Of a DNA stretch of 64,000 nt, positions 1-8,291 are shown piece by piece. Below the pieces are notes generated by a model, which had not been told where the DNA came from, ran no database searches, and saw only the letters and a program-made list of their open reading frames with translations. The stretch covers positions 1 through 64,000 of the forward strand of contig NZ_SCUT01000019.1 in the NCBI RefSeq assembly GCF_004297265.1. The letters are read 5' to 3'. The stretch comes from Reyranella sp. Lineage in GTDB: Bacteria > Pseudomonadota > Alphaproteobacteria > Reyranellales > Reyranellaceae. The translations under genes and the position numbers were made by a program. Position 1 is the stretch's first letter. Each line of letters opens with the position of its first letter.

Positions 1-308
1 GCTCGCCGTCGAGCGATGTCGGCATGATGTTCCGCTACTTCGCAGCGGCGAATTCCTCTCCGACGGGGTCCAACTTCGAGCAATGGAACGACGAGAAGTT
101 CGAAGCGGCGCTCAAGACACTCGCCGAGGCCACCGACGATGCGACCATCCTGAAGTACTTCAAGGAGGCGCACGAGCGGCTGGTCGACAACCCGCCGTGG
201 CTCTACATCGTGCACGACCTGAACCCGCGCGCCTTCAGCAAGAACGTGCAGGGTTTCCAGCCGGCGCAATCGTGGTTCGTCGATCTGACGACCGTCAGCT
301 TGAAGTAG
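1..308 (+). CDS. ABC transporter substrate-binding protein (family 5), C-terminal fragment
   Basis: The reading frame is open from the window edge (first full codon at position 3) to a TAG at 306-308, so only about the last 101 residues are present. The segment with WNDEKFEA, a helix containing YFKEAHERLVDNPPWLYIVH and the ending SWFVDLTTVSLK resembles the C-terminal lobe of periplasmic dipeptide/oligopeptide-type solute receptors (SBP_bac_5). Such proteins bind peptides, nickel or other small solutes in the periplasm and hand them to an inner-membrane ABC permease. No permease or ATPase gene follows; the next genes run on the opposite strand. The ligand cannot be told from this fragment. Confidence 0.75.
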   Translation, partial: SPSSDVGMMFRYFAAANSSPTGSNFEQWNDEKFEAALKTLAEATDDATILKYFKEAHERLVDNPPWLYIVHDLNPRAFSKNVQGFQPAQSWFVDLTTVSLK

Positions 309-344
309 GAGCGGCCTGAGGCATCGTCCGCTGACGCCAGCGCG

Positions 345-611
345 TCAGCGGACGCACAGTTTCGGAATCTTCGATAGCATCTCGAGCGAGCAGATTTCGG
401 CTGGGAAGAGGGCCCAGACGGCCGCGAGGATGACGGCCAGGAAGATGAAGGGCCGCAGGACGCGAAAGACCACGGGCAGCAGCAACTGCAGCACCCAGTA
501 GCCGACGAGCAGGCCGACGACGACCGCGAGCACGCGGTATTGCATGCTCCAGCTGTCCCATGGACCGAGATTCGCGCGGGCGAGCAGTTCGTTGAGATAT
601 TCCACGATCAA
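345..611 (-). CDS. small two-helix membrane protein, unknown function
   Basis: This 88-residue protein starts at a TTG that overlaps the purA stop codon (TTGA), which suggests translational coupling to purA. Residues of about 25-45 ([19 protein letters not shown]) and 52-70 ([17 protein letters not shown]) form two hydrophobic segments, consistent with a small inner-membrane protein. I do not recognise a family. An alternative start is the internal ATG at residue 23, just before the first helix. Its position after purA suggests co-transcription but gives no functional clue. Confidence 0.55.
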   Translation of the reverse strand: MIVEYLNELLARANLGPWDSWSMQYRVLAVVVGLLVGYWVLQLLLPVVFRVLRPFIFLAVILAAVWALFPAEICSLEMLSKIPKLCVR

Positions 612-1900
612 TCGCGGAACGGATCGGTCATCAGGATCGTATCCTCGCGCTGTGGGCTTGTGCTGAGCAGCGCGACCGGACAGCCGACCAGTTCCTCGAC
701 GCGTCGCACGTACTTGATGCAGGTTGCGGGCAGCTCGGCGAAGGAGCGCGCGCCCTGGGTGCTTTCGCTCCAGCCCTCGAACTCTTCCCAGATCGGCTTC
801 AGCTTGGCTTGTGCGCCCATGGTGAAGGGAAAGCGCTCGATGCGCTTGCCGTCAAGCTCGTAGCCGACGCAGACCTTGATCACCTCCTCGCCGTCGAGCA
901 CGTCGAGCTTGGTGAGGGCGATGCCGTCGATGCCGTTCAGCTTCACCGCCTGACGCACCATCACCGCGTCGAACCAGCCGCAGCGGCGACGGCGACCCGT
1001 GTTGGTGCCGAACTCCTTGCCGCGATCGCCCAGGCGCTGGCCGATCTCGTTCGTCAGCTCGGTGGGGAAGGGGCCATCGCCGACGCGCGTCGTATAGGCC
1101 TTGGCGATGCCCAGCACATAGCCGACCGAACCGTTGCCCATGCCGCTGCCGATCATGGCCTGCGCCGCCACGGTGTTGGACGAGGTGACGTAGGGATAGG
1201 TGCCATGGTCGATGTCGAGCATGGTAGCCTGCGCGCCTTCGAACAGGATGCGCTTGCCGGCGGCGCGCAGCCCGTCGAGCCGCTCCCACACATCTTCCGC
1301 GAAGGGCAGGAGCTTCGGCGCGAGTTCCAGCAGCTCGGCCGTCAGCCTGGCCGGATCGATGGTCGGCTGGCCGAGGCCCGTGCGCAGTGCATTGTGATGC
1401 GCGAGCAGCGTATTGACCTTGAGCGGCAGCATGTCCGGTTCGGCGAGATCGCCGACGCGGATGGCGCGGCGGCCGACCTTGTCCTCGTAGGCGGGGCCGA
1501 TACCGCGGCGCGTCGTGCCGACCCGGATCACGCCGGGCGCGTCCTCGCGCCAGCCGTCGAGGTCGCGGTGCAGCGGCAGGATCAGCACGGCATGGTTGGC
1601 GATCTTCAGGCTGGCCGGAGTCACCGACAGGCCCTGCTCGGTGACCTTGCGCACTTCCTCGAGGAAGTGCCACGGGTCGATCACCACCCCGTTGCCGATG
1701 ATCGAAAGCTTGCCCTCGCGCACCACGCCGGAGGGCAGCAGCGCCAGCTTGTAGGTCTGGTTGCCGATGACCAGCGTATGGCCGGCATTGTGACCACCCT
1801 GGAAACGCACCACGACCTCGGCGCGCTCGCTCAGCCAGTCGACGATCTTGCCTTTGCCTTCGTCGCCCCACTGGGCGCCGATCACTGCCACGTTGGCCAT
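608..1900 (-). CDS. purA: adenylosuccinate synthetase
   Basis: PurA joins IMP and aspartate using GTP to give adenylosuccinate, the first committed step from IMP to AMP, in the cytoplasm. The 430-residue product has the family length and opens with the P-loop signature [11 protein letters not shown] (residues 8-18), followed by GGHNAGHT and the later [13 protein letters not shown] and [12 protein letters not shown] blocks. The frame is open further upstream, but the ATG at 1900 is preferred because the protein then begins MANVAVIG and an AAGGA Shine-Dalgarno lies 7 nt before it. It lies downstream of hisZ on the same strand, separated by a terminator-like hairpin. Confidence 0.97.
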   Translation of the reverse strand: MANVAVIGAQWGDEGKGKIVDWLSERAEVVVRFQGGHNAGHTLVIGNQTYKLALLPSGVVREGKLSIIGNGVVIDPWHFLEEVRKVTEQGLSVTPASLKIANHAVLILPLHRDLDGWREDAPGVIRVGTTRRGIGPAYEDKVGRRAIRVGDLAEPDMLPLKVNTLLAHHNALRTGLGQPTIDPARLTAELLELAPKLLPFAEDVWERLDGLRAAGKRILFEGAQATMLDIDHGTYPYVTSSNTVAAQAMIGSGMGNGSVGYVLGIAKAYTTRVGDGPFPTELTNEIGQRLGDRGKEFGTNTGRRRRCGWFDAVMVRQAVKLNGIDGIALTKLDVLDGEEVIKVCVGYELDGKRIERFPFTMGAQAKLKPIWEEFEGWSESTQGARSFAELPATCIKYVRRVEELVGCPVALLSTSPQREDTILMTDPFRD

Positions 1901-1934
1901 TGCATTTTCCTTCGGCCGGTTCCCTTCACACACG

Positions 1935-1969
1935 AAAACGCCTCCCCGGGGCCGGTTCCGGAGAGGCGT
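1935..1969 (-). terminator. hairpin with T run between hisZ and purA
   Basis: Read on the minus strand, arms ACGCCTC (1963-1969) and GAGGCGT (1938-1944), with an inner CCGG/CCGG pairing, form a GC-rich hairpin followed by TTTT (1935-1938). This is the shape of an intrinsic terminator. It lies about 35-70 nt upstream of the purA start, so it either ends the hisZ transcript or acts as an attenuator in the purA leader. Confidence 0.5.
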
Positions 1970-2017
1970 GATGTCGGATAGCACTTCCCCCCGCTCGTAG
2001 CGAGGCGAAATGCATCC

Positions 2018-3181
2018 TCAGAGGGGAACGGCCTCTCCGTCGATCAGGGCATGGCTGCAGCGCAGCCGCTTTGCTTCGGCTCGCGGCTCGGGTGCTGCGA
2101 CGACAGCGCGCACGACGGCATAGCCCTTCGCCTGCCAGAACGACGCATCATCCCACCGCGTTCCCATCCCGACATAGAGCCGTGGCCGTTCCTGCGGCGG
2201 CTCGGAGGCGGCCAGCACGGCGTCCATGTAGACGGTGAAACCGGTCGCCGGCTCGCTGACGCCGTCCTCTGGATAGCCTGCAGAATAGCGCCCGCCCCGT
2301 GCCAGCTCCTCGCGGCCCTTGAGGGCGAATACCGAGAAGGAAACACCCGTCTGGTACTCGAGGCCACGATACTCCACCGGATCGATCGTCAGCGGCAGGT
2401 CGGGCTCGGCCGCGACGATGAGCTTCACGACGTCGGCGAGGCGTGCAGCTTCCGAGGCGGCCGCTGCCGGTAGTTCCAGGGCGGCGAGCTGCGCGATACC
2501 CTTGTCGGCAGGCCCGGCGGCGCGCAGGAGGCCGGCAAAAAGATCCGCCACCTTCTTGTCGTCGGCCGCCTTGGTGATGCCGCCTTCGTCCTTGCGATCG
2601 AGCGCCCGCCGCAGGCGGTTCAACGCCTCGCCGGACTGTTTCAGGCCATTGGCCACGGCGGCGACCAGTGTTGGCAGGTTGAGATCGACCGTCAGGTCGG
2701 AAACGCCGATGGTGCGCAGCGCATCGACCGCCAGCAGGACGGCTTCGGCATCGGCCTCGGCGCTATCGACGCCAATCAGCTCGGTGCCGACCTGGGCGAA
2801 CTGCCGCTCGGGCTTGAGTGCGCTGCCGCGCACCCGGATCACGTTGCCGCCGTAGGACAGGCGCAGCGGCCGCGGTTCGTGCTTGAGACGCGTCACGGCA
2901 ATGCGGGCGACCTGGACCGTCATGTCGGGACGCACACCCATCATGCGCTGCGAGACCGGATCCATGAGGCGGAAGGTCTGCGAGGCGAGCGCGGCGCCCG
3001 GCCCACCCAGCAGCGACTCCTCGAATTCCACCAAAGGCGGTTTCACACGCTCGTAGCCGAACGCGGCGAAGCGCTCGATGGCGACGTCGATGGCACGTGC
3101 TTCGCGCGCGGCATCGGGCGGCAGCAGATCGGCCAGTCCTGCCGGGAGCAGGCCGCGATGGTCGTTGTCGTTGGATGTCAT
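2018..3181 (-). CDS. hisZ: ATP phosphoribosyltransferase regulatory subunit
   Basis: HisZ is the histidyl-tRNA-synthetase-like regulatory partner of short-form HisG, the first enzyme of histidine synthesis. The 387-residue product begins with GLLPAGLADLLPPDA, continues with the class II synthetase-like block RLMDPVSQRMMGVRPDMT and ends with a GGRYSAGY-type motif. It lacks an anticodon-binding domain, which together with its length favours HisZ over HisS. The frame runs on upstream to 4072, but that part is antisense to the glycosyltransferase gene and the ATG at 3181 gives the normal N-terminus. hisG is not in this window. The hisZ-purA order is common in alphaproteobacteria. Confidence 0.88.
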   Translation of the reverse strand: MTSNDNDHRGLLPAGLADLLPPDAAREARAIDVAIERFAAFGYERVKPPLVEFEESLLGGPGAALASQTFRLMDPVSQRMMGVRPDMTVQVARIAVTRLKHEPRPLRLSYGGNVIRVRGSALKPERQFAQVGTELIGVDSAEADAEAVLLAVDALRTIGVSDLTVDLNLPTLVAAVANGLKQSGEALNRLRRALDRKDEGGITKAADDKKVADLFAGLLRAAGPADKGIAQLAALELPAAAASEAARLADVVKLIVAAEPDLPLTIDPVEYRGLEYQTGVSFSVFALKGREELARGGRYSAGYPEDGVSEPATGFTVYMDAVLAASEPPQERPRLYVGMGTRWDDASFWQAKGYAVVRAVVAAPEPRAEAKRLRCSHALIDGEAVPL

Positions 3182-3289
3182 GGTGCCGCTTGATAGCCGA
3201 TTGCGCCGTCTTTGGGGAGACGGGCGCGAGACGGTGAGGGGGAGGGGCCGCTCGTTTTCCCGACGCGCATGGGTTATTGCTCCCCCGCT

Positions 3290-4246
3290 ATGAGTTCCGC
3301 ACCCCGCCCGGCCGTTTCCGTGGTGGCGCCCTGCTACAACGAGCAGGACGCCCTGCCCGAGTTCTTGCGCCGGGTCGGCGCCGTCCTGGACGGGATCGGA
3401 GGGACCAGCGAAATGGTGCTCGTCGATGACGGGTCGCGCGATCGCACCTGGGATGTCCTGGCGGAGGCGGCCGGCCGCGATTCCCGGATCGTCGCCGTGC
3501 GCCTGATGCGTAATCACGGCCACCAGCTCGCCCTCACGGCCGGGCTCTCCGTTTGCCGGGGCGAGCGTATCCTGATCATCGACGCCGACCTGCAGGATCC
3601 GCCCGAGCTGTTGCCCGACATGATGGCGCTGGTCGATCAGGGGGCCGACGTGGTGTACGGCCAGCGTCGGCAGCGCGAGGGCGAGAGCCTTTTCAAGCGC
3701 GCCACGGCCGCCGCGTTCTATCGTCTGATCGCCCGCCTGACCGACGTGCAGATCCCGCCCGATGCCGGCGACTTCCGCCTCGTCACGCGGCGGGTGCTCG
3801 ACCTGCTGCTCGCCATGCCCGAGCGCCATCGCTTCATTCGCGGCATGGTGGCCTGGATCGGCGGACGGCAGGTGCCATTGATCTACGACCGGCACGCGCG
3901 GGTGGCGGGCGAGAGCAAGTATCCGATCGCCAAGATGGTCCGGTTCGCCGCCGACGCGATCACGTCTTTCTCCGTCGTGCCGCTGATGGCGTCGATGACC
4001 ATCGGCTGGATCATGGCGGCGCTGGGCTTCGGCTTCTTCATCTACTCGATCGTGGGCTGGTGGGGCGGCCACACGCTGCCCGGCTGGACGTCGCTGATGG
4101 CCGCGGTCGGCCTTCTGGGCGGCATGCAGTTCCTGATGCTGGGCATCATCGGCGCCTATCTCGGCCGCCTCTACGACCAGAGCAAGGGACGGCCCTTGTT
4201 CATGATCCGCGACATCGTCGGCGGCCGGAATGGGGGCGCGGAGTGA
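3290..4246 (+). CDS. GT2 family glycosyltransferase, GtrB/ArnC/DPM1-like
   Basis: The 318-residue protein has the GT-A fold signature of polyprenyl-phosphate sugar transferases: VSVVAPCYNEQDALPEF near the N-terminus, LVDDGSRDRT, the metal-binding DADLQDPPE block and GDFRL. Two hydrophobic segments at the C-terminus (about 235-260 and 270-295) match the GtrB/ArnC architecture. Such enzymes move a sugar from a nucleotide donor to undecaprenyl or dolichyl phosphate at the inner face of the membrane. It is first in a four-gene operon with overlapping stops and starts, ending with a polytopic protein that could use the lipid-linked sugar. The start at 3290 gives the normal N-terminus; ATG 3269 is an alternative. 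Confidence 0.88.
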   Translation: MSSAPRPAVSVVAPCYNEQDALPEFLRRVGAVLDGIGGTSEMVLVDDGSRDRTWDVLAEAAGRDSRIVAVRLMRNHGHQLALTAGLSVCRGERILIIDADLQDPPELLPDMMALVDQGADVVYGQRRQREGESLFKRATAAAFYRLIARLTDVQIPPDAGDFRLVTRRVLDLLLAMPERHRFIRGMVAWIGGRQVPLIYDRHARVAGESKYPIAKMVRFAADAITSFSVVPLMASMTIGWIMAALGFGFFIYSIVGWWGGHTLPGWTSLMAAVGLLGGMQFLMLGIIGAYLGRLYDQSKGRPLFMIRDIVGGRNGGAE

Positions 4247-4986
4247 GCGCGTCCGATCCGCAATCCTGGTCGGGCGAGCCGGCCGAGTTCGACGACTATG
4301 CGGCCGAATACGAGGGCGGTCTCGACAATCCGATCAAGCGCCTGATGGGGAGTTCACCAGACCAGTTTATCGCCGTGAAGGCGCGCTGGCTGCTGCGCCG
4401 TGAGCCCGCCCTGCAGAGCGGCGGGCTTTCGGTGCTCGACTATGGCTGCGGCATCGGCAGCCTGATGCGTGTCCTGATCGGGCTCGGCGCCAAGGGATCC
4501 TTCACCGGCTGTGACATCTCGACCGGCATGCTGCGCCAGGTCGAGCGCCGCTGGCCGCGCGAACTGGGCGCGCCGCCGCACCTGGCGCCGCAGCAGGGCG
4601 CCCGCACGCCCTTCGCCGACGCAAGCTTCGACATCGTCATGATCAGTGCCGTGTTGCATCACGTGCCGGTCGTGGACCGGCCGGCGGTCTATGCCGAGCT
4701 GGGTCGCGTGCTCAAGCCCGGCGGCCGGATCCATGTCTTCGAGCACAATCCGCGCAATCCGCTGGTGCCCTACGTCATCGCCCGCACGCCGATCGACCGC
4801 AACGCCATTCTCCTCGACGCGAACGAGGTCCGGCACGGGTTGCTCGACGCCGCACGCTACGAGCTCGACACCGACTACCTCATGTTCATGCCGCCCGGCC
4901 TGGCCTTTCTGCGCGGCATCGATCGCCTGCTGACATGGCTGCCGATGGGCGCGCAGTATGCGGTCACGGCCCGCAAAGCGGCGTGA
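4243..4986 (+). CDS. class I SAM-dependent methyltransferase
   Basis: The 247-residue product has the SAM-binding motif VLDYGCGIG at about residues 64-72, the acidic end of the second strand in FTGCDIS, and the post-motif ISAVLHHVP and LKPGGRIHVFEHNP of small-molecule methyltransferases (Methyltransf_11/25 type). The substrate is not evident. Translation starts at a GTG inside the stop of the glycosyltransferase gene (GTGA), which points to coupled expression. Given its neighbours it may modify a lipid-linked sugar or polysaccharide, but that is inference. Confidence 0.85.
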   Translation: MSASDPQSWSGEPAEFDDYAAEYEGGLDNPIKRLMGSSPDQFIAVKARWLLRREPALQSGGLSVLDYGCGIGSLMRVLIGLGAKGSFTGCDISTGMLRQVERRWPRELGAPPHLAPQQGARTPFADASFDIVMISAVLHHVPVVDRPAVYAELGRVLKPGGRIHVFEHNPRNPLVPYVIARTPIDRNAILLDANEVRHGLLDAARYELDTDYLMFMPPGLAFLRGIDRLLTWLPMGAQYAVTARKAA

Positions 4987-4996
4987 GGAGGGATGG

Positions 4997-5266
4997 ATGG
5001 ATCGACAGGTTTTCGAGGCCGAGCTGAAAAGTGAAGGCTACGACGAGATCGCTAACGGGACGACGCAGGGACCGAAGCACAATGCCGAGCACAGCCATCC
5101 CTACGATGTGAAGGCGATGGTGATCGACGGAGCGATAACGCTCGCGTGGGAAGGTCGGACGCAGACCTTCCGCCCCGGCGAGGTCTTCACCATGGCGCGC
5201 GGCTGTCTGCATACCGAGACGTTCGGCCCCGAAGGCGTCGTGACCCTGGTCGGTCGCAAGCACTAG
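4997..5266 (+). CDS. small cupin-domain protein
   Basis: This 89-residue protein is a single cupin barrel: HNAEHSHPYDVKAMVIDG supplies the first histidine-rich metal motif and FRPGEVFTMARGCLHTETFG the second, with a conserved proline-glycine turn. Single-domain cupins of this size may be metal-dependent enzymes, isomerases or sensors, and nothing here decides between them. The ATG at 4997 follows a strong GAGGAGGG ribosome binding site. The stop codon shares its last base with the GTG of the next gene. Confidence 0.8.
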   Translation: MDRQVFEAELKSEGYDEIANGTTQGPKHNAEHSHPYDVKAMVIDGAITLAWEGRTQTFRPGEVFTMARGCLHTETFGPEGVVTLVGRKH

Positions 5267-6918
5267 TGACGAGGACGGCGCCAGCCTGGCAGCTTCTGCT
5301 GGCGTTCATATTGTCCCTGGCGATGCTCTGCGGCCTGATCGCCTGGCTGCAGAACGTCCACATCATCAGCTCGAATGGGATGTACAAGAGCATCCAGGCC
5401 GAGCCGTGGATCGCCAGCCCGTCGACCGCCCGACTCGACCCGTCGAACTACCTGTTCTTCCCGCTCTATGGCGTCAGCGCCCAATTGCTCGATGCGCTGG
5501 GCGTCCTGCGCGGCGTGCCGTGGAAGCAGTTCGCCTATCTCAATGCGTTCTGGGCAAGCATCGGCACAGCGATCGTCTACGGCTTTGTCCATCGTCTGAC
5601 GGGCAGGGCTGCTCTCGCGGCATTGGCGTCGGTGTTCCATCTCGGATGCGGCTTTGTCCTGCTGCTATCGGTCATCAGCGAGGACATCATGCCGGGTTAC
5701 GTGTTCGTCCTCGCCTCGATGGCGCTGGCCGGGCTGTGGTTCGACCGGCCGACATGGCGGCGCATCGCCATCGTCGGCGTGCTGTTCACCCTGGGCTGGC
5801 TGATCGAATGGCGGTTGATGTTCCCGACTCTGCCAGCGCTCGCGCTGGCGCTGCTGGTCGCGCCGGAGCCGATCGGGCGACGCCTCGGCCATGTGCTCGT
5901 ACTGGTCGCGTCGATCCTCGCGACGTCGGGCATCGTCCAGCTCTCGTGGGAGGGACACAACGGTGCCATTGGGCTGCACGACATCCTGTGGACCGGCAAG
6001 GGCGTGGCCACCGGCTGGGCCGGAGTCACCTGGGAAAAGGCTTGGATGATGCTGTCCGGGGTCGGCAACTATCTGCTGCTGGTCGGCGGGTTCGTCGATC
6101 CTCGCTCGGCGCGCGAGGCCATGCTGCCGTTGTCGCTTTCCGTCCTGTTGCAGGCCGCGATCTTCGTTGCGAGCGTGATCGTCCTCTGGCCGCGGCGGCA
6201 CGAGCCACGCCTGCGCGCCGTTGCCATCGTCTTCCTCGGCACGCTGGGCGCGGGGCAGGTCCTGAACTTCTATTCACAGCCGCAGGACCCGCAGATGCAG
6301 ATCAACGTCATGCCGTGGCTCACGGTGGCGTGGGCGCTGCTGCTCGCGGCGGCACTGCCGGTGCGGCGAGGCGCTGCCATCGTGCTCGCGGTCCTGTCGT
6401 TCGCCCCCTTCGCCTGGAACGTCCCGGCGCTCGCCAGGTGGCGGGGCGACGACACGCGCTGGCTTGCGGCCACAGCGGCGCTGGAGAAGCGCTTCCCGCC
6501 GGACTCCACCGTTTTCCTCTACTTCGGCTACGAGCCGATCACGACCTGGAAATACGCTCTGTGGAGCCGCACCTGGGACTGGGACAACAAGGTCGCCATC
6601 CCGCCGGCACCGTCGGCCGATCCGAAGTTCAAGTGGATCGCGGTCAATGCTGGCGCGATTCGCCATCCCGGATGGACAGGGCCCGAGCACGCGGCGGCGC
6701 TGAAGCGGGACATCGACCTGGCACTGGATCGCGGCTATCGCGTCGTCGTCTCCGACATGTGGGCCTGGCCACCCGATATATTGGCGGCCTATCTCGGCAC
6801 CGTTGCCGCCGCCGGTCGCAGCGATGCGATCTACCGCATGCTGCACGACCACTTCCGCGCGACCGAGGCGTTCAGGAATCCGATCGCCGGAACCTATTAC
6901 GAGTTGCAGCGTCGCTGA
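5266..6918 (+). CDS. polytopic membrane protein, possible GT-C-type glycosyltransferase
   Basis: The 550-residue protein starts at a GTG that overlaps the preceding TAG by one base. It has a hydrophobic first helix (LLLAFILSLAMLCGLIAWL), then roughly ten more membrane segments up to about residue 385, and a soluble C-terminal part with the W-rich block TTWKYALWSRTWDWD. A large extracytoplasmic first loop (about residues 30-70) and a soluble tail are typical of GT-C glycosyltransferases such as the ArnT/PMT group, but I do not see an unambiguous family motif. As last gene of an operon that begins with a GtrB-like enzyme, a role in transferring a lipid-linked sugar is plausible. Confidence 0.7.
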   Translation: MTRTAPAWQLLLAFILSLAMLCGLIAWLQNVHIISSNGMYKSIQAEPWIASPSTARLDPSNYLFFPLYGVSAQLLDALGVLRGVPWKQFAYLNAFWASIGTAIVYGFVHRLTGRAALAALASVFHLGCGFVLLLSVISEDIMPGYVFVLASMALAGLWFDRPTWRRIAIVGVLFTLGWLIEWRLMFPTLPALALALLVAPEPIGRRLGHVLVLVASILATSGIVQLSWEGHNGAIGLHDILWTGKGVATGWAGVTWEKAWMMLSGVGNYLLLVGGFVDPRSAREAMLPLSLSVLLQAAIFVASVIVLWPRRHEPRLRAVAIVFLGTLGAGQVLNFYSQPQDPQMQINVMPWLTVAWALLLAAALPVRRGAAIVLAVLSFAPFAWNVPALARWRGDDTRWLAATAALEKRFPPDSTVFLYFGYEPITTWKYALWSRTWDWDNKVAIPPAPSADPKFKWIAVNAGAIRHPGWTGPEHAAALKRDIDLALDRGYRVVVSDMWAWPPDILAAYLGTVAAAGRSDAIYRMLHDHFRATEAFRNPIAGTYYELQRR

Positions 6919-6943
6919 GGCGACACGCGACAATCTCTCCACA

Positions 6944-6972
6944 TTGACGGCGCACTCGTCGGCCCGTATATC
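6944..6972 (+). promoter_or_regulatory. sigma-70-like promoter for serC
   Basis: TTGACG at 6944-6949 and TATATC at 6967-6972 are separated by exactly 17 nt. The site lies about 50 nt upstream of the serC start and just after the previous operon ends, so it fits a housekeeping promoter for serCA. Confidence 0.6.
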
Positions 6973-7022
6973 GGCGGCGGGCCACGCTCCCCCACCGGAG
7001 TGCATTTCTTCTGTAAGGGAGA

Positions 7023-8198
7023 ATGACAATGACGAAGCCGTCCATGCGTCCCGCGCGTCCCGATTTTTCTTCGGGCCCCTGCGCCAAGCGTCCGGGTTGG
7101 ACACCGGAAGTTCTCAAAGATGCCGCCGTCGGGCGGTCCCATCGTTCGAAGCTCGGTAAGAAGAAGATTGTCGAGGCGGTCGACCGCACGCGCGCGATCC
7201 TCGGCATTCCGGCCGACCACCGCATCGCCATCGTTCCCGCGTCCGACACCGGCGCGGTCGAGATGGCGCTGTGGTCGCTGCTCGGCGCCCGCCCGGTCGA
7301 CATGCTGACCTGGGAAAGCTTCGGCGAAGGCTGGGTCACCGACGTGGTGAAGCAGCTCAAGCTCAAGGACACCCGAACGCTCAAGGCGCCCTACGGTCAG
7401 ATCGCCGACCTGAAGGCGGTCGACTGGACGCATGACGTCGTCTTCACCTGGAACGGCACGACCTCCGGCGTGAAGGTCCCCAACGGCGAGTGGATCGCCG
7501 ACGACCGCGAGGGCCTCGCGATCTGCGACGCGACCTCGGCCGTGTTCGCCATGGACCTGCCGTGGGCCAAGCTCGATGTCGTGACCTGGTCCTGGCAGAA
7601 GGTCATGGGCGGCGAGGGCGCGCACGGCATGCTGGTGCTGTCGCCGCGCGCCATCCAGCGGCTCGAAAGCTACACGCCGGCCTGGCCGATGCCGAAGATC
7701 TTCCGCCTGACCTCGGGCGGCAAGTTCTCGGAGGCGATCTTCAAGGGCGACACGATCAACACGCCGTCGCTGCTCTGCATCGAGGACGCGATCGACGGGC
7801 TGAAGTGGGGCGAGGCTGTCGGTGGCCTCAAGGGCCTGATGGCGCGGTCCGAGGCCAATCTCGCCGTGCTCGAGAAGTTCGTCGAGGCGCGGCCGTGGGC
7901 GGCGTTCCTCGCGGCCGACAGGGCGATCCGCTCCAACACCTCGGTGTGCCTCGTGATCAAGGCGCCGTGGTTCACCGCGCTGCCGGCCGACAAGCAGGCT
8001 GCGGCCGCGAAGAAGATGGGCGATCTGCTCGAGACCGAGAAGGCAGGCTACGACGTCGGTTCCTACCGCGACGCCCCGCCGGGCTTGCGCATCTGGTGCG
8101 GCGCCACAGTCGAGAAGGCCGATCTGGAAGCGCTGCTGCCGTGGCTCGACTGGGCCTACGGCGAGATCGAGCGCGAGTTCAGCGCCAAAGCCGCCTGA
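7023..8198 (+). CDS. serC: phosphoserine aminotransferase
   Basis: SerC is the PLP enzyme that converts 3-phosphohydroxypyruvate and glutamate to phosphoserine and 2-oxoglutarate, step two of serine synthesis; it also serves pyridoxal phosphate synthesis. The 391-residue protein opens with [17 protein letters not shown] and carries the PLP-lysine region [16 protein letters not shown], preceded by [12 protein letters not shown] whose aspartate contacts the cofactor ring. The sequence style ([12 protein letters not shown]) is that of the alphaproteobacterial class. A GGGAG site lies a few nt upstream of the ATG. serA follows after a 93-bp gap holding a palindromic repeat. Confidence 0.95.
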   Translation: MTMTKPSMRPARPDFSSGPCAKRPGWTPEVLKDAAVGRSHRSKLGKKKIVEAVDRTRAILGIPADHRIAIVPASDTGAVEMALWSLLGARPVDMLTWESFGEGWVTDVVKQLKLKDTRTLKAPYGQIADLKAVDWTHDVVFTWNGTTSGVKVPNGEWIADDREGLAICDATSAVFAMDLPWAKLDVVTWSWQKVMGGEGAHGMLVLSPRAIQRLESYTPAWPMPKIFRLTSGGKFSEAIFKGDTINTPSLLCIEDAIDGLKWGEAVGGLKGLMARSEANLAVLEKFVEARPWAAFLAADRAIRSNTSVCLVIKAPWFTALPADKQAAAAKKMGDLLETEKAGYDVGSYRDAPPGLRIWCGATVEKADLEALLPWLDWAYGEIEREFSAKAA

Positions 8199-8207
8199 CC
8201 TTTCATT

Positions 8208-8268
8208 GGAGCGCGCCACTCCAGTGGCGCTCAAGAATCATGATTGCGCCACTGGAGTGGCGCGCTCC
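8208..8268. repeat. palindromic repeat element, copy 1 (GCCAC variant)
   Basis: A perfect 23-nt inverted repeat (8208-8230 and 8246-8268) surrounds a 15-nt spacer that itself contains AATCATGATT. Each arm also folds on itself (GCGCCACT pairing with AGTGGCGC around two bases), so a cloverleaf-like cruciform is possible. It sits between serC and serA. A second element with the same design and paired base changes is at 49385-49457. Confidence 0.85.
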
Positions 8269-8291
8269 CCTGACTTGAGGAGTCTTTAGTA

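Noticed and set aside
1901..1984. 28-residue N-terminal extension of PurA
   Set aside because: It covers the terminator-like leader and lacks conservation; the ATG at 1900 has a good ribosome binding site.
3182..4072. Upstream extension of the hisZ frame
   Set aside because: It lies antisense to the glycosyltransferase and adds nearly 300 residues with no similarity; the ATG at 3181 gives the normal N-terminus.
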